A stretch of 64,000 bases of DNA, from contig OY969794.1 in the NCBI GenBank assembly GCA_963703175.1, forward strand, positions 2,728,001 through 2,792,000. Direction: 5' to 3'. A program made the position numbers and the translations under genes. The stretch is from VRUE01 sp963703175. Lineage in GTDB: Bacteria > Actinomycetota > Thermoleophilia > Solirubrobacterales > 70-9. Shown here piece after piece: positions 1 to 8,424 of the stretch; within the stretch, counting starts at the first letter, position 1; each line of letters starts with the position of its first letter. Below the pieces are notes generated by a model. The model had not been told where the DNA came from. It saw only the letters and a list, made by a program, of their open reading frames with translations, and did no database searches.

Positions 1-102
1 GGCGGCGGCGAGTAGCAGCGCGCGCGTCGATTGGCCTTGCGCGACTCGGAGGTCCCCGCTCGGCGCTGGTGTCGCACGCACGTCGGGGTCAGCGGTTGAC
101 AT
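1..102 (-). CDS. TetR-family transcriptional regulator (N-terminal fragment)
   Basis: The minus strand reads an ATG at 102 and stays open to the window edge, giving 34 residues that begin MSTADPDVRATPAPSG and run into STRALLLAAA. That last stretch is the usual start of helix 1 of a TetR DNA-binding domain. A TATACT hexamer lies 8 nt before the start on the same strand, so the transcript may be leaderless. The gene is divergent from the hydrolase-glycosyltransferase fusion and shares with it a perfect inverted repeat at 130-145. It probably represses that gene and itself. Only the N-terminus is visible, so the family call rests on the helix-1 pattern and the context. Confidence 0.6.
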   Translation of the reverse strand, partial: MSTADPDVRATPAPSGDLRVAQGQSTRALLLAAA

Positions 103-129
103 CGGGTCGCAGTATACGATAGAAGTTAG

Positions 130-145
130 TTGGTCGTCCGACCAA
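130..145. promoter_or_regulatory. Probable TetR operator (7-bp inverted repeat)
   Basis: TTGGTCG and CGACCAA are separated by 2 nt, a perfect dyad between the divergent TetR fragment and the fusion gene. The dyad overlaps the expected -35 region of the TetR promoter (-10 TATACT, minus strand, 111-116), which would fit autoregulation. It also sits just upstream of the fusion-gene start. The role is inferred from symmetry and position. Confidence 0.55.
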
Positions 146-158
146 TCACCTGAGACAA

Positions 159-2375
159 GTGCACCTTCGACAGATCGCCAAGCCAAGAGAGCAAATGACC
201 ATCGCCGAGCAGGTCACAAACAAGCAGGCAGATACGGACGAGCAGACCCGAGCCCGGTATCCGGACGATCAGGGTTACATCGAGCGCGACGGCGTGCGCG
301 TCTTTTACGAGGTCTACGGCAGCGGCGAGCCGACGATCCTGCTCTGTCCGACCTGGACGCTTGTGCACTCGCGGGTCTGGAAGATGCAGATCCCCTACCT
401 CGCCCGCCACCACCGCGTGGTCGTCTTCGACCCGCGCGGCAACGGCAAGAGCGACCGCCCGCCAAACGTCGAGGCGTATGCCGAGTCGGAGTTCGCCCGC
501 GACGCGCTCGACGTCCTCGACGCGACCGGCACCGAGCAGGCGGTCGTCGTCGGCCTCTCCCGCGGCACCCAGCGCGCCCTCCTGTTCGCCGCCGAGCACC
601 CCGAGCGGGTTCTCGGGCTGGTGCTGGTTGGCCCCTGGTTCCCCGCCAGTCGCTCGCTAGGCGGTGTGCGCTACCGGTTCATGTTCCATCCATGGGTGCG
701 GTCGATGTTCACGCGCAGGCCGATCACGACGCGGAGCTGGGCGAAGGTCAACGCGGTGCACTTTCGTCGCGACTTCCGCGACTTCGTCGAGTGGTTCGCG
801 AGCATGGCGAGCAGCGAGGCCCACTCGACCAAGGGATTCGACGACGTCGTCGAATGGGGGCTCGAGACCGATCCGGACACGCTGGCCCTGACCGTGCTCG
901 CCGACGCCGCCGCGCCGGTCACCCGCCGCGACCAGTTGGCGCTCGCCCGCCGCGTGCAGTGCCCCGTGCTCGTGATCAGCGGGAAAAAGGACAAGGTGAC
1001 GAGCCACGCCGACGCCAGGGCCCTGGCGAAGGCTACGGGCGGAAAGCTGGTGGCGATCGAGGGAGGCGATCACCTCCCGGAGGGGCGGCAACCGGTCACG
1101 GTGAACCTCGCGATCCGCGAGTTCGTCGATCCCTCCTTCCGCCGTAAGCCCACGGTCAAGCGGTCAAGCGGCCGGCGGCGCGCGCTATACGTCAGCTCTC
1201 CGATCGGTCTCGGCCATGCCCGCCGCGACGTCGCGATCGCCCGCGAGCTGCGGGCGCTGCACCCCGACCTCGAGATCGACTGGCTCGCCCAGAACCCGGT
1301 GACGCGCGTGTTGGAAGCGGAGGGCGAGCGCATCCATCCTGCCAGCAGGCATTTGGCCAACGAGTCGGCCCACATCGAAGCGGAGTCCGCCGAGCACAGC
1401 CTGCAGTGCTTCCAGGCAATCCGGCGCATGGACGAGATCCTGGCCGCGAACTACATGGTCTTCGACGACATCGTCAGCGAGACGCCGTATGACCTTTGGA
1501 TCGGCGACGAGGCCTGGGAGCTCGACTACCACCTGCACGAGAACCCAGCCCGAAAGCGCGCACCCTTCGCCTGGCTGACGGACTTCGTCGGCTGGCTGCC
1601 GATGCCCGAGAACGGCGAGCGGGAGGCATCCGTGGCGGCGGACTACAACGCCGAGATGATCGAGCACGTACGCGAGCACCCGGAGATCCGCGACCGGGCG
1701 ATCTTCGTCGGCAACCCCGACGACATCATCGGCGAGCGCCTCGGCCCGGGCCTCCCCGGGATCCGCGAGTGGACCGAGCGCAACTTCGACTTCGCCGGCC
1801 ACGTCACCGGCTTCGACCAGGCCGAGCTGGGGGACCGCGAGCGCCTGCGCGCCGAGCTCGGCTACCGCCCGCACGAGCGCGTCTGCTTGGTCACGGTGGG
1901 TGGCTCGGGAGTGGGGGCGAGCCTGCTGCGCCGGGTCATGGAGGCTTTTCCCGCCGCAGCGCAACTCGTCCCCGGGCTGCGGATGATCGTCGTCGCGGGA
2001 CCCCGCATCGACCCGGCAACCCTGCCCGCGGCCGACGGTCTGGAGGTGCGTGCCTTTGTCGAGGATCTCTACCGCCACCTCGCCGCCTGTGACCTCGCTG
2101 TGGTTCAGGGCGGGTTGACGACCGCGATGGAGCTGACCGCCGCGCGGCGGCCGTTCCTCTACTTCCCCCTGCGCCACCACTTCGAGCAGCGCTTCCACGT
2201 CGCCCACCGGCTCGACCGCTACCGAGCCGGCCGCCGGATGGACTTCGAGGGCGCCACCCCTGACGTAATCGCCCAGGCCATCGCCGAGGAGATCGGACGC
2301 GACGTCGACTACCGCTCGGTGGAGACGGATGGCGCCCGTCAGGCCGCGCAACGCATCTCAGAGCTACTCAACTAA
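159..2375 (+). CDS. Fused alpha/beta-hydrolase - MurG/GT1-like glycosyltransferase
   Basis: This 738-residue protein joins two enzyme domains. Residues about 40-325 are an alpha/beta-hydrolase: the nucleophile elbow GLSRG is near residue 132, and a late acid and histidine (GGDHLP) are near 302-307. Residues about 345-738 resemble UDP-sugar-dependent glycosyltransferases of the MurG/GT1 type, with an N-terminal SSPIGLGHARRDVAIA loop and a C-terminal VTVGGSGVG ... AVVQGGLTTAMELTAARRP nucleotide-sugar-binding half. A plausible role is modification of a small lipophilic or polyketide-like substrate, but the substrate is unknown. The upstream GTG start gives 738 residues; an ATG at 195 would give 726. 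TetR control is likely from the divergent regulator and shared operator. Confidence 0.8.
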   Translation: MHLRQIAKPREQMTIAEQVTNKQADTDEQTRARYPDDQGYIERDGVRVFYEVYGSGEPTILLCPTWTLVHSRVWKMQIPYLARHHRVVVFDPRGNGKSDRPPNVEAYAESEFARDALDVLDATGTEQAVVVGLSRGTQRALLFAAEHPERVLGLVLVGPWFPASRSLGGVRYRFMFHPWVRSMFTRRPITTRSWAKVNAVHFRRDFRDFVEWFASMASSEAHSTKGFDDVVEWGLETDPDTLALTVLADAAAPVTRRDQLALARRVQCPVLVISGKKDKVTSHADARALAKATGGKLVAIEGGDHLPEGRQPVTVNLAIREFVDPSFRRKPTVKRSSGRRRALYVSSPIGLGHARRDVAIARELRALHPDLEIDWLAQNPVTRVLEAEGERIHPASRHLANESAHIEAESAEHSLQCFQAIRRMDEILAANYMVFDDIVSETPYDLWIGDEAWELDYHLHENPARKRAPFAWLTDFVGWLPMPENGEREASVAADYNAEMIEHVREHPEIRDRAIFVGNPDDIIGERLGPGLPGIREWTERNFDFAGHVTGFDQAELGDRERLRAELGYRPHERVCLVTVGGSGVGASLLRRVMEAFPAAAQLVPGLRMIVVAGPRIDPATLPAADGLEVRAFVEDLYRHLAACDLAVVQGGLTTAMELTAARRPFLYFPLRHHFEQRFHVAHRLDRYRAGRRMDFEGATPDVIAQAIAEEIGRDVDYRSVETDGARQAAQRISELLN

Positions 2376-2393
2376 AACAGGGGGAGGACACAC

Positions 2394-2559
2394 ATGCGAT
2401 CCATCCCACGTGAGGACGTCCCGGTCGTCATCATCATCGGGACTTCGCCGCCGGCGAAGCGTTCGACCACATCACCTCGGGAGTTGGCGCATCCGGGTGA
2501 GAGACGTCGGCCGCTGGAGTCGGATCGGATACCTGACCGCTCACGGCAACCTCGGATAA
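2394..2559 (+). pseudogene. Decayed Phd/YefM-type antitoxin remnant (tentative)
   Basis: A strong ribosome site (GGGGAGGA, 2380-2388) precedes the ATG at 2394. The reading starts MRSIPRED, like the beginning of Phd/YefM antitoxins. The similarity then moves to another frame (AGEAFDHITSG, compare the family's AGERF-ITxxG) and is lost after further frame changes. No intact frame covers the stretch. It lies just upstream of a broken PIN-domain gene, the normal order for an antitoxin and toxin. The assignment is weak on its own and rests on that pairing. Confidence 0.35.
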
Positions 2560-2582
2560 CTCACACGAGATGATGTCGCTGG

Positions 2583-3031
2583 GTGGCGACATCGACAGTT
2601 CAGACGCCTGCTTGGCCTTTGAGCCTCGCGGCTGGCGCGATGATGGCGTGGCCGACGCCAAGGAGCCAGCTCGAGGCGTTGCTGAGAATTCGTGATGAGG
2701 AGGAGGGTCAACTGGTCCTGCCGGCGCCGGTTGCGGCCGAGGTTAACTACCTGCTCGGCGTCCGCTTCGGCGAAGCGGCCCGGCGCGCCTTCCTCAGCGA
2801 TCTGGCCGCCCGGCGCTATGACTCTGCATGCCTGGAAGCCGATGATTACCGTGCGGTCTCCGAGCTCGACATCCGTTACTCCGATTCGGCATCGGTCTCG
2901 CCGATTGCTCGATCATGGTTCTCGCGGAGCGCTACGAAACCCGACGTCTGCTCAGCTTCGACGAACAGCATTTCCGGGCTGTTGCGCCACTTCAGGGCGG
3001 GTCATTCGAGTTGCTGCCTGCGGATTCCTAG
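2583..3031 (+). pseudogene. PIN-domain (VapC-like) toxin, frameshifted
   Basis: The first frame gives LVLPAPVAAEVNYLLG, the typical middle part of a PIN-domain ribonuclease, and continues to ELDIRYSD near 2885. The C-terminal motif then resumes in another frame from 2888 (GIGLADCSIMVLAERY, then LLSFDEQHFRAV), ending in the stop at 3029-3031. One frameshift at about 2883-2888 therefore separates the two halves. The N-terminal part, which should carry the first catalytic aspartate, is also poorly preserved. PIN toxins cleave RNA using a cluster of acidic residues. This copy is probably inactive unless the frameshift is a sequencing error. Confidence 0.65.
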
Positions 3032-3126
3032 CCGGGCTCGCTGTCGCCAGTCCCCGCCGAATCGCTGTATTCGAACCGGTTATGCGATTACTTCTGATTG
3101 GAGGTGCTCGGAGTCGCCGAAACGAT

Positions 3127-3414
3127 TCAGGGGAGCGTTCGCTCGAGCTTCACCTCGCACATGTCCACCGACGCTCGGGTGCCGGGCGTCTCCGAGGGGT
3201 CCATCGCACTGAACACTTGAGCCCCCGCCTCCATGTCCTCCGCGCTCTCGAAGTACTGAAGGACCACTGCCGTGTCCTGTGAGCCATCGAACAAGATCTT
3301 GAGCCCCTTGGCGGGCACGCCGGGGGGTGGCCCGTCGGACTCCTCGATGCGGGCAAGGAGCTCCTGCATTCGCTCGGCAGAAACGTCGGTGAACCTGACG
3401 ACGCGTACATACAT
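3127..3414 (-). CDS. Small conserved-type protein, 95 aa, dabb/ABM-like
   Basis: The ATG at 3414 has a good ribosome site (GAGGAGG, about 7 nt upstream), giving a 95-residue soluble protein. The start MYVRVVRFTDVSAERM and the pattern of alternating beta strands and helices (FDGSQDTAVVLQYFES, then ED-rich helix) resemble small ferredoxin-like dimeric alpha/beta-barrel proteins. This fold includes monooxygenase-like and stress-response proteins. No catalytic residues can be assigned. The much longer open frame running upstream on this strand is only the antisense of the RCC1 gene, so I place the start at 3414. Confidence 0.6.
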   Translation of the reverse strand: MYVRVVRFTDVSAERMQELLARIEESDGPPPGVPAKGLKILFDGSQDTAVVLQYFESAEDMEAGAQVFSAMDPSETPGTRASVDMCEVKLERTLP

Positions 3415-3690
3415 GACGGCATCCTCCTCGGTTTGTCTTGGATATCGACCATAGTCGGTTTCCTCCGACCTGCGGGCCGATCGAACCGTCTCTCTTGGTT
3501 TCGGGCACTTTTGGCCAGAAGTGCCCAACAGGGCATATCGGGGCATTTCCGCGCATATAAATGAGTCAGGTTTCTCGACGATCTTTCTCAAAGGAGACCT
3601 CGGCCCTGCTACGCTCGTGCCGCTCGGAGAGGACGGGGTGGCGCTCTGGGTGAAGGTGTCTGGGGGCCCCGGCAAGGCGACTAGGGGGTC

Positions 3691-5544
3691 ATGGGTGTGG
3701 GCGGACTGGCTTTGCGCACTCGTTGTGACTTGCTCGCGCCGGCTTTGCCTCGAGCAGTGGTCTTGGCGGCAATAGCGGTGATCGCGCTCTCGGTGGGCCT
3801 CACCGGCACGGCCGAGGCATCCCCAGCGACCGCGATTAGCGCCGGTTACGACTTCGTCTGCGCGAGGACGGTGTCGGGAGAAGAGGAATGCTGGGGCCTC
3901 AACTTCTATGGGGAACTGGGCAATGGGCTGACCAACGAAGATTGGAGTCCCACGCGCTACCCAGTGGTCGGCCTCACTGGCGTGGTCGCAGTCAGCTCCA
4001 CCACTAACTCCGAGAGTCATAGCTGCGCCTTGATCGTCGGTGGAACGGTCAAGTGCTGGGGAGCGAACTTCAGCGGAGACCTCGGCGACGGGACCGACGC
4101 CTATCGGAAGACGCCAGTCGCAGTGGCTGGCCTCAATGAAGTCACGGCCGTAGGCGCAGGAGGCTTCCACAGTTGTGCGCTGATCACGAATGGAACGGTC
4201 GAATGCTGGGGCTCGAACATACATGCACAGCTCGGCGATGGCACCAATAGCTTCGAAAGCCTGACCCCGGTGCCTGTCTCCGGGCTGAGCGACGCGATAG
4301 CGATCGGCACGGGGTACACGAGTACCTGCGCCGTTCGGGATAGCGGAGAGCTTGACTGCTGGGGCGACAACTTCTGGGGACAGATCGGGATAGGTGTCAC
4401 GGAGTCGCACGTCCCTGTTGCCGTTCCCGGTATCAGCGCAGCGAGCGAAGTATCGGTCGGGGAATTCCACTCTTGCGCGCTGGGCTCGAACGGGCAGGTC
4501 CTGTGCTGGGGCGAGGGCGGGGAAGGAGAGCTGGGAGATCCCAACTTCCCGTTCACCGAAGAATCGCCGGTCACCGTTCCCGGGATCACCGATGCCGTTC
4601 AGGTCGTCGTCGGCCAGGCTCATAGCTGTGCGCTGCTCGCCGGCGGAACGGTCAAGTGCTGGGGCGACAACCTTGCGGGGCAACTGGGCGTCACCGGGAT
4701 CTTCAAAAGCGCTTCCCCGGTGCCCGTTCCAGGTCTGAGCACCGTGACGGAAATTGCCGCCGGGGTGAATTTCACCTGCGCGCTGCTTGCCGACGGTGAA
4801 GTCGTCTGCTGGGGCGGGGACTTCGGCCGCCTCCCGACCACCGGTGCCGAAGCTCCCGGCGGCTCGCCCCCCGGCGGCGGCTCGACGGGGGCCAAGGGCT
4901 CGGCGCCGGGCCCACCGATCGTCAGGATCACCTCGCATCCGCCTCGGGAAACGACCGTTCAAACGGCTGAATTCAAGTTCGCCGGGGTCGCCGGAGGCGC
5001 CTATGAATGCTCGATCGACGCCGGTAGTTGGAGTGGGTGCAGGAGCAGCGACTCGTTCGGCCCGCTTGACCCCGGAGATCATCGCTTCTCGGTCCGCGAG
5101 ACTCTCAAGGGCGTAACGGGGCCGGCGGACTCATACGCCTGGACGATCGATCTGCCTCGCGCGTGCGTCCTGAAGGTGGCTCGGGCTCGTGTCTTCGCAT
5201 TTACCCATCAACGCAAGGCGCGACTCGTCATCCACTACAAGGCATATAAGCCGGCCCGGGTCAAGGTCTCCTATAGCCTCAACGGCGCACATGGCGCGCT
5301 GGCTCTCGGGGCCGCCTCCGCACGCTTCAAGACGGCCGGGATCTTCCGCCTAGACAAGAAGCTCGGTGCGTCCGATGTCGAGAAGCTGCGTGGTGCCTCG
5401 TCGATGAAAGTCCGCTTCTCGATTCCGCAAGCGCCGACCAGTTGCAGTCGCTACTACACGAAGTTGCTGACGATCCCCAAAAAGGTCTTCGGGCAGACGG
5501 TGTGGTTCCAGTCAGACTCCCAATTCGGCCCCGAAGCGAAATGA
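3691..5544 (+). CDS. Secreted RCC1-repeat (beta-propeller) protein
   Basis: This 617-residue protein has an N-terminal signal sequence with a hydrophobic run near residues 22-37 and a likely cleavage site after TAEA. Seven RCC1-type units follow, each with a core such as SCALLAGGTVKCWGDN followed by G-LG. They should form a seven-bladed propeller. Paired Cys residues in each unit (SCAL ... CWG) suggest disulfides outside the cytoplasm. A Pro/Gly-rich linker near residues 385-405 leads to a domain with an ECSIDAG-WSGC pattern (about 420-475), typical of actinobacterial surface proteins, and then a beta-rich C-terminus. The partner is unknown, but RCC1 propellers usually bind proteins. It is convergent with the CHAT operon. 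An AGGGGG lies very close to the ATG as a possible ribosome site. Confidence 0.8.
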   Translation: MGVGGLALRTRCDLLAPALPRAVVLAAIAVIALSVGLTGTAEASPATAISAGYDFVCARTVSGEEECWGLNFYGELGNGLTNEDWSPTRYPVVGLTGVVAVSSTTNSESHSCALIVGGTVKCWGANFSGDLGDGTDAYRKTPVAVAGLNEVTAVGAGGFHSCALITNGTVECWGSNIHAQLGDGTNSFESLTPVPVSGLSDAIAIGTGYTSTCAVRDSGELDCWGDNFWGQIGIGVTESHVPVAVPGISAASEVSVGEFHSCALGSNGQVLCWGEGGEGELGDPNFPFTEESPVTVPGITDAVQVVVGQAHSCALLAGGTVKCWGDNLAGQLGVTGIFKSASPVPVPGLSTVTEIAAGVNFTCALLADGEVVCWGGDFGRLPTTGAEAPGGSPPGGGSTGAKGSAPGPPIVRITSHPPRETTVQTAEFKFAGVAGGAYECSIDAGSWSGCRSSDSFGPLDPGDHRFSVRETLKGVTGPADSYAWTIDLPRACVLKVARARVFAFTHQRKARLVIHYKAYKPARVKVSYSLNGAHGALALGAASARFKTAGIFRLDKKLGASDVEKLRGASSMKVRFSIPQAPTSCSRYYTKLLTIPKKVFGQTVWFQSDSQFGPEAK

Positions 5545-5598
5545 CCGGTTGACCTGATCAGTCCTGCCGAGCACCTCGGATTTGAGGGCGGCCCACAG

Positions 5599-8424
5599 TC
5601 AACCGCGGGCCGCCGCCACGTATCTCTCTTCACGACCGGCGATTCTCTCCAGGGTTCCATCGCCGGTCAGATCTTCGACGAGGCTGGCGACCAGGTTGTT
5701 CTGCAGGCCCGACGCAGCGGTGAGCTGTTGCAGGCCAAGTGGTCCATCCGCCAGCGCGCGCTCGAGCATACGAGCCCTTACGTAACGCAGCGCTCTCTCC
5801 TCGTCGAGGCGACGGGCGCCATGGTCGGCGTCCGCGGAAACCGGCGCCGAAGTGCTGAGCAGCGCTTCGCGCACGTCGTCCGCCTCGAGGCTCCGGTCGC
5901 TTGCCCAGACGAGCAGTGCGGCCGCCATCGCCCGCATCGCCGCAAACGAAGTGCCCTCGCCCTGAGGTTTGCTCACCGCTCGCGCCAGGGGCGTTTCACG
6001 CACCCGACCCGGCGCGAATAGATCTGGCTTGTGCGCCGCCGCGTCGTAGGAGGAGTAGTCCGCCTGCGTGCCGTCATCCGCAAGGGCGCCGACCGCGAGG
6101 ACCTCGGGGTGCCACGCAGGGTAGAACGGCTGACCGGGGACGTTGCCCCCCGCGGCGATGACGAGAATGCCCTGCTTGGCGATCCGCTGCATGACTTGGC
6201 GCTCGGCCTCGCTCAGCTCCCGAGTCCCGTAGTCGCAGAGGATCAGCTTGGCGCCCATCTCAATCGCCTGGTCAAGCCACTTCAGCAGCTCGGCGCTCGA
6301 GCTGACCCCATCCTCAGTGAAGGGAGATGGCAAGGCGATCAGCGAGGCGATCGGCGATGCGCCAGCGTCGGCGGCGGGCGCCATCCAACCAGCCACGTCA
6401 TACGTTGCGGCAAGCTCGGTGATCGCCCCCGCGAACTCCTCGCGGCGCCCCGCCATGTAGGGGCCGGCTGCGGCCACGGGAATACCGGGGTCGACCGGCG
6501 CGGCACTCGGCGCCTGCTCGGACGGGACCGTCGGCGGCGCGATCTCCGCCAGCACGGCGCGCAGCTTGGCCCTGGGTTGGCGCTCTGCCTCACCGGCAAG
6601 ATTGCTCCACCGCGATAGGTCGGAGCCGAGGACGTTGAACGCCGGCTGGAGATCGTCAAAGCGCAGCAGCGCCGGGCGGTGGCGGCGAACCCAGCGCCTC
6701 ACATCGCGCAGGCCGAGCTCCGAGATCAACACCTCCTTGACGAGGTGGCCGCGAGCACCGGCAGCGGGCAGATGCGCGGGCCGCTGGCGACCGAGCAGGA
6801 CGAGCGACGCCTCACCGCTGCGGTTCAGCAGGCTGTCAACCATGCGTTCGATGCCGGGCTTCCGTCCCGGCGGATGCTGATCGGCGTCGACGACCACGAT
6901 CGCTATACGGCGCTTGACCACGTCCTCGATCAACCGGTCCCACCACTCAGCCCCCTTCCAGCCGCGTTCGGGCGCCCGGCGGAGTTCGTCGCGGCGGGTG
7001 AAGAGCTCGGCCAGCCACTCGCATAGTGCCTTCAGCGGGTCGCGCTTGGCGGCGAGCTTTCCCCAAGGGACCCAGAGCGTGTAGTCGAGACCATCGGCCA
7101 CGTCGTCAAGCGCGCGGGCGACCAGGTTTGCCGGCTCATCGCCCGACCCGGTGACCCACAGCACCCGCTCGGTCGTTCTGCCTGCCAGGTAGTCGATGGT
7201 CGAACGCAGCTGTACGTCGCGGGCGATGAACTCCCGGTCGGCCTCGACCTTGTCGAGGTTGAGCTCCTCGCGGTGCTTCAGCACGGGCGGGGTCGCCGGC
7301 AGGCGCGTGTCGACCACCTCACCGGCGCTCTCGCCGCCGATGAAGAGGTTCGGCACGGCCCAGTCGAGCTTGCCCTTGCCGACGTACTCGTCCTCGCGCA
7401 CGGCCGCGCGTGCGAGCCGCACCGCATCTGCCACCGTGCGCCCGCTGGTTATCCCCTCGTAGAAGAAGCTGGTCAAGATGCGCTCGGTGCGCATCGGCAG
7501 GATCGCCTGCATCCCCACCACGGTCTGGCAGGAATCGCGAACGCAGTGCTCGCTGAGACTGAGCGACTCCAGCTGCCCGTCAGTGGCATCCGCGCGCCGC
7601 GCGGTCTCGCAGCCGCCGAAGAAGGCCATCAGCAGGTCCGGGCACTGGCGGAGCATGTCGGTGAGACGATCGGCTGCGATCAGTTCCTCGCGCCCCGAAG
7701 CGTTCTCGAGAATGAGCCCCTCCGGTTTGGCGTGACCGACATAGTGCACGACGTGATAGCCACGCTGCTTGCGGGCGATGCGCTGTCGCAAGTGCTCGAT
7801 CGTCGGCCGGTCCTCAGCGTCGACTTCGACCAGGCCACGTTCGACGACGGGGGCAAGGGCGCTCAGGATGCTCTGTTTCTCCTCGTATAGGTCGAAGGTG
7901 ATGTCATCCCCCTGCTGCGCCGCGAACGGTGGGCTGGAAAGGATCAGGAGAAGCCTCAGAGGCGGCTCGAAGGTCCGCTCGCGCGTCGGGTAGGTCCGCA
8001 CACGTGCAAGTCGAGCGATGTGCACGTCGGCCGACAGCGTGAGGGCCTGATCGTCGCCCCCGGAAGGGTCGAGCATCAGCTCCCACGGCAGCTCAACGAC
8101 CTCTGCCGGAGAAGGCAGAACCCGCACGAGCAACGCGGCGCCCTGCTCGGCAGCGGCGCCCCGCGTGCGCTCGAACAGGGTGCGAATCTCGACCGACCCG
8201 AAGATCAGGTCGCGCAGCGCCGTTCCAATCTCCCTGCCGAGATCGGGGTCGCAGTGGCCGTGGGTGACGGCAGTGCGAAACCTCGAACCGAATTTCCACA
8301 GGCGCGCCTCGCCTCGCACGCCGCGCTGTACGCCGTGCACGGCACCCATCCTCGACACCACAGAGATAGACATCTCCCGGCGGGATGCACGGGTAACGCT
8401 CAGATCGATGCGCTCAAAAGACAC
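5599..8424 (-). CDS. CHAT protease - NTPase-like - degenerate subtilase (S8) fusion
   Basis: This is a 941-residue multidomain protein. Residues about 60-370 form a CHAT (caspase-like) domain with the catalytic pair visible as HYVGH (His231) and FFGGCETA (Cys272). Residues about 395-620 resemble a STAND/AAA-type NTPase. Its P-loop is degenerate (VTGSGDEPAN, no GKT/S) and it has a Walker-B-like IAIVVVDAD. Residues about 655-865 match the second half of an S8 subtilase: the oxyanion Asn in VIAAGGN (761) and the Ser in GEGTSFA (826) are kept. The Asp motif is absent, and the His motif seems replaced by GASPIASLIA, so subtilase activity is doubtful. A winged-helix-like tail ends the protein (about 890-941). 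The GTG start overlaps the partner gene's stop by 1 nt, implying coupled translation. Confidence 0.75.
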   Translation of the reverse strand: MSFERIDLSVTRASRREMSISVVSRMGAVHGVQRGVRGEARLWKFGSRFRTAVTHGHCDPDLGREIGTALRDLIFGSVEIRTLFERTRGAAAEQGAALLVRVLPSPAEVVELPWELMLDPSGGDDQALTLSADVHIARLARVRTYPTRERTFEPPLRLLLILSSPPFAAQQGDDITFDLYEEKQSILSALAPVVERGLVEVDAEDRPTIEHLRQRIARKQRGYHVVHYVGHAKPEGLILENASGREELIAADRLTDMLRQCPDLLMAFFGGCETARRADATDGQLESLSLSEHCVRDSCQTVVGMQAILPMRTERILTSFFYEGITSGRTVADAVRLARAAVREDEYVGKGKLDWAVPNLFIGGESAGEVVDTRLPATPPVLKHREELNLDKVEADREFIARDVQLRSTIDYLAGRTTERVLWVTGSGDEPANLVARALDDVADGLDYTLWVPWGKLAAKRDPLKALCEWLAELFTRRDELRRAPERGWKGAEWWDRLIEDVVKRRIAIVVVDADQHPPGRKPGIERMVDSLLNRSGEASLVLLGRQRPAHLPAAGARGHLVKEVLISELGLRDVRRWVRRHRPALLRFDDLQPAFNVLGSDLSRWSNLAGEAERQPRAKLRAVLAEIAPPTVPSEQAPSAAPVDPGIPVAAAGPYMAGRREEFAGAITELAATYDVAGWMAPAADAGASPIASLIALPSPFTEDGVSSSAELLKWLDQAIEMGAKLILCDYGTRELSEAERQVMQRIAKQGILVIAAGGNVPGQPFYPAWHPEVLAVGALADDGTQADYSSYDAAAHKPDLFAPGRVRETPLARAVSKPQGEGTSFAAMRAMAAALLVWASDRSLEADDVREALLSTSAPVSADADHGARRLDEERALRYVRARMLERALADGPLGLQQLTAASGLQNNLVASLVEDLTGDGTLERIAGREERYVAAARG

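Noticed and set aside
1185..2351. A 388-residue minus-strand open frame
   Set aside because: Antisense to the glycosyltransferase half of the fusion gene; it has no domain-like sequence.
3127..5082. A 651-residue minus-strand open frame
   Set aside because: Most of it is antisense to the well-supported RCC1-repeat gene. Only its last 95 residues, after an ATG with a ribosome site at 3414, look like a real protein.
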